Source: Rhynochetos jubatus
Taxonomy: Eukaryota; Chordata; Aves; Eurypygiformes; Rhynochetidae
Length of the DNA stretch: 64,000 bases
Assembly (NCBI GenBank): GCA_027574665.1
Contig: CM050690.1
Span: 41,655,665 to 41,719,664, forward strand
Direction: 5' to 3'
Under the pieces are notes generated by a model. The model ran no database searches and was not told the origin of the DNA. It was given only the letters and a program-made list of their open reading frames with translations. The translations under genes were made by a program, and so were the position numbers. Of the stretch, positions 12,003 through 22,330 are shown one piece after another. The stretch's first letter is position 1, and each line of letters starts with the position of its first letter.

Positions 12003-13265
12003 ATATTGCATGATAATATTTGGGAAAGCTGTGTAATCCTGGTTAGGTCTGGAGGGCTGAGGGCCCTCAGTACTGCAGTTTGGCTGAAAGAAAAGCTGTT
12101 CTTACCTTTTTTACCACAATAGTTGCACTCTCTATACCTTTTCACATTCTTCATATGTTGCAATGCATATTGTACAAGAAATAATTTTGAAGTTTATACA
12201 AACACAAAGTTTCTTTGAGCAAAGAAGCATCTTTGGTCAAGCTTTCTTTGCTAGATTTCAGGATTACTTGGAACTGGATGATATGTTGCCCCACAAAAAT
12301 GAAGATAGCTTGTCTTGGTTGACCACTGTACAGTTCTTGTCTCTCTCTCAACACAAATCCTACGCTGATGATACACAGCAGATGATCTTCCCTTTCTGCA
12401 GCTTTAGACATTTGAAGAGATTGCAGTTTGCTCCTAGTTCACTTGTAAACTAGTTTGTGTATAGTTTCAGCAAGACAGTCTTACTAGAAGTCTCCTTGGA
12501 TACTTTGAACAAGAAAATTGATGTGCAAATATCTTTTCATGATCTACACTCATCCTCTTCTCTAATGTTGCAAAGAGGACATTATCTGTTGGGGTTTTTT
12601 TCCTCATGAGCTGTTAAATTGCAACAGTTAATACTGAACTATATTACCACATATAGCTGCAATCCTCATAGTTGGTGTGAATGTGATTAAAGAAAACCTT
12701 TACCCCTAAGGCTTTTGAGTAAGGTTACTTCATTTTGCTGACTGATAAGGGCTGTCATATTTGGTCTAACATCAAAAGTGTGGAGAGAAAAAGCAGAAGC
12801 AAACCAAACTTTTTTTTTTTTTTTTGAGGTTGAGGAGGTTGGGTAGGAAATTTGTAAGTTACGTGAGTACAAATAATTATGCCTCTTCACACTGTACTTG
12901 TTGAGGTGTAGAGGTGTTTTATTCTTGGGGGATTTTGAACAAACAGCTGCCACCGTCAGGGTGGATTGCTTCAATGGGTGGCCCAATTCCATGAAAAGCA
13001 CATAGCCTACAGGTAAAACTGATGGAAGCAGAAACATTCATTGATTTATCTTAATTACAAGATACATCCGTTTTCCCATCTTGGCTGTGTTTAACAGTTA
13101 TTGCTAAGCAGTGTAAATCATGCATTTAGACTTATCTTTGGAAGTCTGAAAACAGAAATTAGGGATTTTCCCCTTTACATTTGTTTGCTTTTTTCTTCAA
13201 GTCACTATTTTTAATTATGGTTAGGGATGGATGATAGGAGGATAATAGTAATTTAAAATATATGG
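12003..13265. other. Unique non-coding stretch
   Basis: No gene is recognised. It holds a possible ancient LINE reverse-transcriptase motif around 12,358-12,378, listed separately, and a T homopolymer at about 12,809-12,825. The 116-codon minus-strand frame at 12,687-13,037 shows no domain and includes the lysine run made by the T tract. Confidence 0.55.
12358..12378 (+). mobile_element. Possible very old L2/CR1-like RT remnant
   Basis: The plus-strand frame 12,163-12,453 contains SYADDTQ, the catalytic motif typical of L2- and CR1-clade reverse transcriptases, where a Leu-Tyr hydrophobic strand usually follows. Here QMIFPF follows. Flanking residues are not recognisable as palm or fingers domain, so support rests on seven residues. 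It could be chance or a highly decayed LINE. It differs in sequence from the young CR1 copies of this window, which use FADD. Confidence 0.25.
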
Positions 13266-13327
13266 GCCAGATTCTCATATGGTGTCACTTTGCATTAGTT
13301 TATCTCAGTAGAGGATCTGACTCTCAT
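13266..13327. repeat. Palindromic MITE-like ancient repeat, copy 1
   Basis: The left end is gggccagattctcatatggt. The right end, agtttatctcagtagagg followed by atctgactc, is an imperfect reverse complement of that end class (gaggatctggccc-type). The centre is shortened. The same left end occurs at 18,248. I know such hairpin-shaped units as abundant old repeats in turtle, crocodile and bird DNA but cannot assign a family name with certainty. Age and divergence imply fixation long before birds diversified. Confidence 0.5.
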
Positions 13328-14908
13328 GATATTAAAACAATTGAAGGCAGTGGAATTATCTCGCCTTATCAGCTATGCCAGCTCAGAGTATGTACAGCAA
13401 TGCTTCTGAAAACAAAGCAAAACACACAAACATGAGAAGCAGGGAAATTTTTAGTACAGATGGATTGAGGTAAGTGATCCAGGTACCTGTTAAAACTGTA
13501 GTGGCAAAACAGGACGATTTCAACAGAAGATTTGGAGCAGAAATTTCTAATCTTGACTGATGGCTCTTTGCTTTAACGTAATTGATTATGTTTATGATTA
13601 TAGGGCCTAGAGGCTTAAAAAAGGAAAAAGGGCCCTCAGAATTGCTCTGAATTGCTTGTTGCAGAGAAGATGGACAAACAGGACAGAGAGAAGGCTCAAC
13701 TGCAACAAATTGTGTGAAAGTGTAATAACAGCAAATGCTACTCTGGTGTGGTGATTGGAGAGGGAACATGTGGTGAAGTGAGGAAGAGTACTTACAGGAA
13801 ATGGGATGAAGGGAAGGAAAAGTGAAAGAGGCAGGATAAAGTAGAAGAGGATGAAGGGGCATGTGTAGTTAAGGAGAAGAGGAAATGAGAACTGTGTCAA
13901 GCTGGTCACTTTATTTTTATGCCTGAGGGGTCCTTCTTTGACCACTTTTGCAGCCATTCTCCATAGTTCTTCCCCAAGATGAGTTCCCCAAAGGCAAAAG
14001 AATGTCTCCAAAATATGAAGGGTTCTGGGGGAGGAAACTGAACTTTGCCTTGACTGCTTCCCACTTAGTCTTTTTTCTCCCTAATTTTGCTGCTACTTCT
14101 TTTAACTTGGAGGCTTATCTAATCATGAGTCTCAGTTTCTCCAGGTGTGTAAGCAGCTATGAAGATGAAAAGTTCTATAAAAATGCTCAATCATTCTTTT
14201 CATGTCAGAGTTTGCAAAGAAACTGGTTTCTCACTTGTCACCTGTCTGTGCTTGTTCTTCATAATCTTTTTAATGAATCTGCTATCATCAAACTGAACTC
14301 TGAGATGAGCTCAGGAATACATATTATCAGTTTTACAGAACTGAAGGTGAGAATGACTCTACATATGGAATGTTTTTAACGTTTATTATTTTGGAGGGTT
14401 TTCTCTGGCTACCAGTGTTGTAAGCTTAAGGCTAGACTAAGCAGTAAACAGGTGCTGTTCTACCCTCTAACCTTATCTCAGACTGCAATACAATTCAGAC
14501 CAAAAAAACTTGGCAATTCATGGACAGTCCCCTAAGTTCTTTGAAGGTTTTAGTGAAATGTTTGGAGTAAAAAGTCTTCCTTGGTCTTCTGTCACAAAAA
14601 TAAAGTGGTAAAATTTTCTAGCTACAAACCTGAGGCAAATAATTTCAATCTATAGGAAGTAAATATACGATCTCCATACTAAACACACCTATGATAGGTT
14701 TTTAAGCTGACACTTGAAAATTAACGAAACATAGCATTAATTTCACAACTTTAAGCAAATCCACATTTCAAGGCTTTTACCTGTAAATATTTGACAAAGC
14801 CTCTTTTCCCAGTGCAGGATGTGTTCACAGTTTTTTTGAGCATGATCTTTGTGTGAGACAAGTTCGTCACTATTAAGATTGACTTTTAAAACCAAAGGAA
14901 AAAAAAAG

Positions 14909-14934
14909 GGATAGTAATATAGGATAGTAATATA
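14909..14934. repeat. 13-bp tandem duplication
   Basis: GGATAGTAATATA occurs twice in perfect tandem. It probably arose by replication slippage; no function is inferred. Confidence 0.85.
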
Positions 14935-17078
14935 GGAGTTGTTATGATTGTTGGAATACTCTTAATCCTTGAGTTTGATATTTTTCCTTTATTAGCCTCT
15001 GAATAACCACAGACCTTATCGTTATGTATCTTTGTTCACTTCCTAACCCAAATATGAGTAGAAGTTACAAGAGGACAATTTTACTTGTGAAAAACTTTGA
15101 ACTCCAATTAAATTTTATCAAGTATGTCCATTTACTCAACATGAACCACACACTCAGCTGACTAATTCTTAAATTCCTCATGAATATTATGCAGCATAAA
15201 CATAATTTCTGAGTTAAAAATGTAGAGATACTTTACTAAGAAATGCTTCAGTACCTTAAAAAAAGGTAGACTTAAGCCCTGTGAATTCTCTAGTTTATTT
15301 GAAATGGTGCCAATAATTAATTTTCTGGGATCATGATGCATATTTATCACTCTTGATCTGCACTAAACAGTCAACAGCTCAGAAACGTAACAGGTTTTAG
15401 CATAAAAATAATCCAGAAAGTGTCTGCTAGCTGGATTTATGGTGTTGTCCGCTTCAAGTTACTGACTCTGGGAACACAGCAACAGTTTTGTGACACTGTT
15501 GTTCGTATGGACAATATTAATTGCATTGTTTCAAGGCTGAAGGAACTGTTTGAAAAACATGAGTTGCCAAATGATAGCAATTCTCTCCCCCCATTTTCTG
15601 TGCCACCTGTCTTACTTGGGTTTACAACCCATGCTTTTTAACAGGACATTTTGTCTTCCACAGCACACCTCGTATTAACTGGACTCAGATAATCCGTTTC
15701 ACCTGTATCTTTTAAATTTTGCATGAAGGCTGCATATTAGAGAACACTCTCTGCACACTCAAAAGCAGGGAAAATATAACAAATTTTATTCTCTGCTAGA
15801 AGATGGTGCTCATCACCTTTTCTTTCATACACTCTGCTTTCATTAAACACAGAAACATGATAGAGCATGAGCCACCGGCAGTACTGTAAAACATTAATAG
15901 TGGAGGCAAGACCAGCCCAAGCTCTGAGCACTGTCCCAGCATCCAGGCAATGACTTAGAGTGATTAAAGCCCTGAAGTGATATATTACAGATAGAGAAAG
16001 GAGGAGCAGTATATTTAATTCTCTCTACATAAATTGTTCTTTCATCTTTGGTAAGTTCAGGAACAGAGTCCTGAAGAATTTATTTAATGATTTTTTAAAA
16101 TACTTTTATTACTCTTATGAATACAGTTGCCATGTAGGGAAGCAGGTCCACTGGTTAGTGTGCAAACACATATGAGGACAGAGTTCTTGAGGCAAGGTCT
16201 TGCCTTGCAAAAAACACAGCATCAGAAGACATACTTCATGATTTTCATACTGTTAGTTTTCTGCAGAGGCCTGAAAATCTGCCAGAAATTTAAAATGTGC
16301 AGATAGTAGAAGTTGCTGTTTGTGCCTTTTCTAAATACTTAAAAGATTTACTTTGCCTTGGACTCTGAATATTATCTTGATTGCTCTTTTGTTAAAAAAC
16401 TTTTATAGTACAAATGGACACCCAGTCTTCACCTGAAGACTGTTTTTGTGTTTGTTTAAAAGTGTTTTAAAATAGTCTTTGTGATCAGTAATTAAGGGTC
16501 AGGCTTTCTTTATATAAAGCTGATCTAGCTTGTATTGTTGCTGAGTAATACACCAATGACGTGAAATGTTTCAAAATCTCAATATCCAGCAACATTATTT
16601 TAGGCTAGAGAACTAGGAAAAATTAATATAATTTTTATTATAACAACATCGTGTGTCTTTCTCCTCATAAAACAGACAGCATACCCAAGATCATAACTAA
16701 GCTGCCTCATACTTGTCTAGAAATGTGGCATCAGGCAGGGAATACAAAGCCCTGAAACCATAGGCTCTCTTCTTTGAGGATCTCTGGGGATCTCTACGTG
16801 TGCAGCTTATGTGGAAGGAGCTGTGAGACTGAGGTCATGGTCATCACAGCTTCCTGGACCCATCACCCCAGGACAGCTGTAGATAAATTGACTTTTTAAA
16901 GAATCATCCTAGGTACACTCAAATTCTGCTCTTATCAAACTGGCCATTAAAAAAGTATAGAATTGAACTGTAATAAATGTGACATTTTACAATTTCCTGA
17001 CTGTGATACTCAGAGTAACCCTAATGAAAGCTTGAAGAAATAACTTAAACTTAAAATCTGTGTTTAGGATCAGAATTG

Positions 17079-17129
<51 letters not shown>

Positions 17130-17130
17130 A
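17079..17130. repeat. (AAC)17 microsatellite
   Basis: About 52 bp of uninterrupted AAC/CAA triplets, flanked by cagaattg on the left and aaaatgg on the right. Perfect arrays of this length are usually polymorphic. On the minus strand it reads (GTT)n. Confidence 0.97.
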
Positions 17131-18247
17131 AATGGTAAGCATACTACTCTTTTCATTTAAAATATCTTCTGAGAAGAAGATTAATGTGCCCTCAGCTCTA
17201 TAGATTTATTTTCTTCTATTCCCCATTTTCCCTTTTTAATGGTTAGTCCTTAACTATAGAACTGAATTTTCACAGCACAGAGAGAGTCTTGGGCAATTTA
17301 TAGACCAAAGATACTGACTGTATGCAGAAACCTGAAATAAAGTTGCATCCATTGATACAGCTGAATTTCTCATCAATATGTGATGTGCTTTATCATCCAA
17401 TCAGTATTTCTGAGCTGTCATGTGCCAAAATACCTTTAATTTAAACACAGAAATAATATTTAGCTGAAACAGAACTGGAGCACAACTTTTGAAAACTGAG
17501 TGTTTCCACATATGAAGAAACTGAACTACCTCAGTTCAATTCACTGAAGGTTATTTATACATCAGAACTTACTGTCCTAAAAGTGCCTGTCCCATTGGAA
17601 ATATGATTCACATGCCCTGAACTGAAGAAACATTTTCCTTTTTCCTGTGTAAAATATGAAACAAAAACCAACTGAAAACACGTCATTAAACTGTTCCTTT
17701 GTCTTTCTTTGACAAAGTAAATTGTAAAGACGCATGGCACTCTCCCTACATAGGTGGTCTATTTCATGTGTTAACTTCACAATGACCTCTGAGATCCACT
17801 GCAAGTTATTTGATGGGTTCTGAGGAATTCTAGTATGCTGAAAATCAACTTTTTGCTCAATGAGAGATTTCAGGTTTTTGGTCAACTAGGGAGTTCTAAG
17901 TTTCCAAATGTGAGAGTCACCTTTCATAAATGCTGCCTTTTGGCCAGTTCCTCTTGTACCTGGGCTAGATGAGTGTTCCAGCTGGGATGACCCTCCCCTA
18001 CTGGACCATGTTCCCTAAACCTTTCAGGGAGATACAAGTAGGCTTTCATGATCAGCTGCAGTGAGTCGAGATCATCAATGTGTATACATGCAATCGTTAA
18101 ATACGCTTCTGGGCCAACTACTACAGCTACTTCTTCTCGTGTTTAGTAGTCCTAGTACATATTACCATCCTTTTCTTAGAGGCTGAATATCTGCATATAT
18201 GGAGGCAGGCAAGGGAAGCTTGTTTAGGTAAGGAAAAATAGGTTCTG

Positions 18248-18315
18248 TGGGCCAGATCCTCAGCTGGTATAAAGCAGGCCTACTCTGCTGAAGCCACTAG
18301 AGACATGCCAGCTTA
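18248..18315. repeat. Palindromic MITE-like ancient repeat, copy 2
   Basis: Starts gggccagatcctcagctggt, continues ataaagcaggcctactctg, ctgaagccactagag (central axis) and catgccagcttacttcacag. The two halves are degenerate reverse complements (ctggtataaagcagg against catgccagcttacttcac). It shares its left end with the copy at 13,266. It resembles the gggccagat-ctcagctggt hairpin repeats I associate with non-mammalian amniotes; the exact family name is not certain. Confidence 0.55.
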
Positions 18316-19054
18316 CTTCACAGCGGAAGCAGCCATGTGTTCTTTGTGAGTTTCTTTTTGAGAAGTATCTTTATGGAGTTGCAAATGTGTTTCATATCCT
18401 TGGTCCTGGGAGGAGAGCAAGACAACACTTGAGTACATTACAGCATTTTAAATACAGTAATTTAATGATGCCTGTTAATCAGTCGGCTAACTCACATGGA
18501 AAGTTTTTACAAATGAGAAAATATAACTTTCAGTTGTTACTGTTAGACTGAAATTATTATTTTTTTTAATATAATTGGTCTATTTTTTTTCAGTGCCAAG
18601 TAAAAGCAGAGGCATTTTTCACTCTCTAAATCTTCCAAACTGTCACTACCCATAGTTTGAGACAGTTGTGAGGGAAGAGTTGAACTGCTTCAGGGTTTAA
18701 TGTGATCTCTGTGAGGGTTGGGTCCGTCATTGCCCAGTGATGTAATTTCATTAGTTTGTACAAAATGGTTGTTCTGGGACAGTTTGCTTGCAAACACATT
18801 CCTACTGCTTATATAGGGAACCAGTTTTTAACAGCAGATAGCAGAGACAGGATGGAAATGTTCTTGGTTGAACTGATGCCACATGGCTGCATCAGACCAT
18901 TTAGGGGTGAGTCAGGGACAGAAACTCCATAGTTTTTCATCATTCTGCCATACCTATCATTGGTTGGCACACACAAGTACTACAAAAAATAGCAATAAAA
19001 AGGAGGAAAAAATATCCCTGAAGGTGTTTATGAAATTTGTTTTCCTGCAACTTA
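18316..19054. other. Unique non-coding stretch
   Basis: AT-rich, with an interrupted T run near 18,560-18,590. No reading frame of note, no repeat family and no RNA gene recognised. Confidence 0.55.
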
Positions 19055-19165
19055 TTTAATAGGCCAGGAGGGACCATTAGATCATCCCAGCTCACCTTCT
19101 TTACATTACAGTCCATTAAAATTTCATTTAGCTATCCCCATATTCATCCTCAAAGCTGTCAGTTG
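19055..19165 (-). mobile_element. Ancient CR1-like 3' end
   Basis: The plus strand reads taggccaggagggaccatta, gatcat, cccagctcacctt, then cattacagtccattaaaatt and tcatttagctatcccc. This layout (ggccagaagggacc, atcatctagtctgacc, a cytosine-rich block, then ccattaaatttcaccc) is the inverted 3' UTR of older CR1 subfamilies common in turtles and crocodilians and found as fossils in birds. Divergence is clearly higher than in the other CR1 copies here. Orientation is inferred from the aligned gaagggacc-atcatctag block. Confidence 0.6.
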
Positions 19166-19754
19166 GATTAAGCATTTCTGCCGTCAGAAAGCAGCAAGGT
19201 TGTCCCAAGAAGGAACAGGAAGGACCGTGGTACTGCCAGCATAGGAAGCTCTGGACATTGTACTGTATTGTGTATGCCCAGATGATCCCAGAAGATGAGC
19301 CAAACTCTACATTTCAAAGTAAGGTTTAAAAATCACAGCAAAAATGGACCTGCTAGTCCTTGTGAATCTAACATAACAAGAAATTCACTTCACTTCTTAG
19401 AGCTGACAATTGTGGTGGAGCTATGGATGTTATTGAACATGTTCTAGATGAATGCCTAGGGAAAGAGACATACTATAGCAGACCTATAGTGTGTCTTGCA
19501 GGAACAATTGGACTTCTACCATGCATCAGTGATGAAGCATGCCTGGAACATTACTGCGTCCTTGTCAAGGATTAGTATCATCTCCATAGTACGTGAGGAA
19601 AAGTTTTGGAATAACCCATTTGCACCCAAGTGATGTCCCAGCTCTTCCCCAGGGCAACTGCTACTACAGTTGAACTATAAAGAATCCCTGATTTATGGAT
19701 GTGTGTGTATACCTATGAAGGATAGAAACCTGATTAGGATCTGAAAGCCCTGTA
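19166..19754. other. Unique stretch between two CR1 remnants
   Basis: No reading frame of interest. No CR1 similarity recognised until about 19,755. It could contain highly decayed CR1, but nothing supports that by eye. Confidence 0.45.
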
Positions 19755-21360
19755 AGTATGCCTGTCCAAGCCATGAGCAGCCACTTTCTCCAGGAGAATT
19801 CTGTGGAAAAAGGTGTCAAAAGCTTACTGAAGTCCAAGTAGGAAACATCCACCAAGTGGATCACCTTATCATACAAGGAGATCAGGTTAGACAGGCAGAA
19901 CCTACGTTTCATAAACTCATGATGACTGGGCCAGATCACCTGCTTGTCCTGTACATGCTGTGTGATGGCATTCAAGATGATCTGCTCCATAACCTTCCCC
20001 AGCACCAGGGTCAGTTGACAGTCCTGTGGTTCCCCAGATCTTCCTTCTCGTCCTTCTTGTACATGGTCATCACGTTTGCTAACCTGTAGTCACCTGGGAC
20101 CTCTACAGCTAGCCAGGGCTGCTGATAGATGATTGAAAGTGGCTTGATGAGCACTTTTGCCAGCTCCCTCAGTACCCTTGGGTAGATGCCATCTAGGCCC
20201 ACAGATGTGTATGAGTCTAAGTGGTGCAGCAGATCACTAACCATTTTCCCTTGGATTTTGGGAACTTCATTCTGCTCCCTGTCCTTGTCTTCCAGCTCAG
20301 GGGGCTGGGTACCCAGAGAACAACTGGTCTTGCTATTAAAGACTGAGACAAGGAAGACATTAAGTACCTCATCCTTTTCCTCATCCTTTGTCACTATGTT
20401 TCTCCCCACATCCAATAAGAGATGAAGATTCTTCCTAGCCTTCCTTTTGTAGCTAACATATTTATAGAAACATTTTACAGCAGAGGCCAGATTAAGTTCT
20501 TTTGGGGCTTTGACCCTTCTAATTTTCTCCCTGCCTAACCTCATGACATCATTGTAGTCCTCCTGAGTAACCTGACCCTTCTTCTAAAAGTCATAAACTC
20601 TTTTTTCTGAGTTCCAGCTAAAGCTCTCTGTTCAGGTAGTTCAGTGTTCTTCCCTGCCAGCTTGTCTTCTGGCACATGGGAATGACCTGCTACTGCACCT
20701 TTAAGATTCCCTTCTTGAAGATTGTCCAATCTTCTTGGACTCCTTTGCCCTTCAGGACTGCCTCCCAAGGGACTCTGTCTACCAGGCTCCTAAACAGGCC
20801 AAAGTCTTCCCTCTAGAAGTCCAAAGCAGCAGTTCTTGAGACCCTCCTCCTTACTTTTCTGAGAATCAAAAACGCTATAATTTTGTGATTGCTGTGCCCA
20901 AGATGGCCTCCAAACATCCATCACCCACAAGTCCTTCTCTGTTCACAAACAAGTCCAGTGGGCACCTTCCCTTGTTGGCTCCCTCACCAGATGTGCCAGG
21001 AAGTTATCCTCCACTCACTCCAGGGACCTCTGAGACTGTTTCCTCTCTGCTGTATTGTATTTCCAGCAGACATCTTGTAATTGTAGGTCCCCCATGAGAA
21101 CAAGGGCTAGTGATTGTGAGACTTCTCCCGGCTGCTTATAGAATATTTTGTCTGCCTCTACATTCTGTTTGGATGATCTATAACAGACTCCCACTGTGCT
21201 ATTTGCCTTGTTAGCCTTCCCTCTGATTCTCCCCCATAAACACTCAACCCTATCATCACCATAATTAAACTCAAAACACAATCAAAACACTCCCTAACAT
21301 ACAAGGCTACCTCACCGCCTCTCCTTCCTTGCCTATCCCTTCTCTATCCACTGCAGCACT
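19755..21360 (-). mobile_element. CR1 internal segment, endonuclease to RT
   Basis: The minus strand carries a contiguous but frameshifted CR1 ORF2 stretch of about 1.6 kb. It runs from the mid-endonuclease (REGIGKEGEAVR-like, then VECLWGRIRGKANKANSTVG and VCYRSS) to the RT palm start (VIHLVDVSYLDFSK). It lacks the FADD region and the entire 3' UTR on its downstream side (plus-strand left end about 19,755). Because CR1 insertions are normally 5'-truncated but keep their 3' end, the missing 3' half points to a later deletion or rearrangement. The adjacent 19,166-19,754 looks unrelated. Confidence 0.9.
20011..21350 (-). pseudogene. CR1 ORF2 fragment (endonuclease, linker, RT fingers)
   Basis: In CR1, ORF2 encodes an apurinic-like endonuclease that nicks the target and a reverse transcriptase that copies the RNA from the nick. 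From the 5' side: endonuclease residues at about 21,015-21,350, where the catalytic GDFN motif reads GDLQ (21,081-21,092), then DVCWKYNTAERKQSQRSLE; a connecting region with several frameshifts at 20,550-21,010; then the linker (CFYKYVSYKRKARKN) and the RT entry (SYTSVGLDGIYPRVLRELAK, LANVMTMYKKD) at 20,011-20,544. The frame changes again near 20,010, and the next frame, 19,664-20,005, carries LGKVMEQIILNAI. Stops, shifts and the GDLQ change make it inactive. Confidence 0.88.
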
Positions 21361-21789
21361 CTGGTTTATGAAGCACTCCAGTTTTATGCTGTTAAAACAT
21401 AACATAAAAAAGATGGGCATGGCATGACTAGGTAGCAAGTTGACCTCGATAGAGAGGAGCTCATGCAAGACTATCAGCTGGTGAACCAAGTCCTTGGTGA
21501 CCCTTGTTTGAGCATTGCTTTTCTTTTCAGACAGCAGTCACTGCGTGACTACACAATACTGTTTTCATGGATGTGGGATCAAATTGCCTTGCTTCCTGCT
21601 CTACTCATCACATTTCATACTGCACTTACACTGATGCTTGTAGCACCCTAGACATGTGCTTTGCAGAATCAACTCCACAACATTAAGTTTTGGAACACCA
21701 GATATAGTTGTGTTCAGTATTGCTTGCTTCAGTACTTTATGTCAGCTGAATGTGAGCTTCTGCTTGTAAAATGTTCCCCCACATGAGAA

Positions 21790-22330
21790 AAAAAATTCCA
21801 AAAAAAGAAAATATTTTTGTATTATTCTGTGCAAAACACATGTTGTAACTGATATGCTAGGCCCAATATGCTTTTTGTTTGCCTTCACACTGTAATAGGG
21901 CCATTAGGTAGTATTTTGAATTGTACTATTCAAATGCACATAACATGCTAATTAATTAAGATGGCTACTTCTCATAATACAAATAACTAAAGACTATTAA
22001 AATATCCCTAATGAGGATAAAACAGTTTTGTAATGTTAAAATCTATGACAGCACTCTGTAAGGCTAATGAGTAAATGCTAACTAATTACAAAGGGCACAA
22101 TTATAGAGGGTTAACGGTTATGAAATTAATAATGCTTGTTAATCTTTAGGTAAGGTTTAATAATCACTTGATAATTATTTAATTTACAATAATGCTCCAT
22201 ATTAAATCTAAATGAAGGGCTATGTTCCCAATTTGATGTTTGTGGCTTTAACCAAGCCACTGGGAGTTGGGCAGCTAAAGCCTTGTTCTTAGCATTGAGA
22301 CCATATAATCTGAATAGGAACCTTAATTAA
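21790..22330. promoter_or_regulatory. Candidate conserved regulatory element (TAAT-rich)
   Basis: A dense cluster of homeodomain-type core sites: ctaattaattaag at 21,949-21,960, ctaactaattac at 22,078-22,089, ctaatga words near 22,010 and 22,064, and ataatcacttgataattatt near 22,160-22,180. Low-complexity runs are absent. Vertebrate developmental enhancers are often AT-rich, repeat-free and full of such sites, but AT-rich DNA gives TAATTA by chance. This is an inference from texture only; no conservation data are available. Confidence 0.25.

Larger units (their letters stand above)
13328..18247. other. Unique non-coding stretch
   Basis: No gene recognised. The largest frames (minus strand 13,383-13,862 and 13,607-14,011; plus strand 13,948-14,379) are rich in Ser, Leu, Phe and Pro, lack domains, and overlap purine-rich low-complexity DNA at 13,740-13,890. 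The stretch contains a 13-bp tandem duplication at 14,909 and the (AAC)n array at 17,079. Confidence 0.55.

Noticed and set aside
13383..14011. Overlapping 159- and 134-codon minus-strand frames
   Set aside because: Ser/Leu/Phe/Pro-rich products of a purine-rich plus strand; no domain, no splice or start context, and they overlap each other in different frames.
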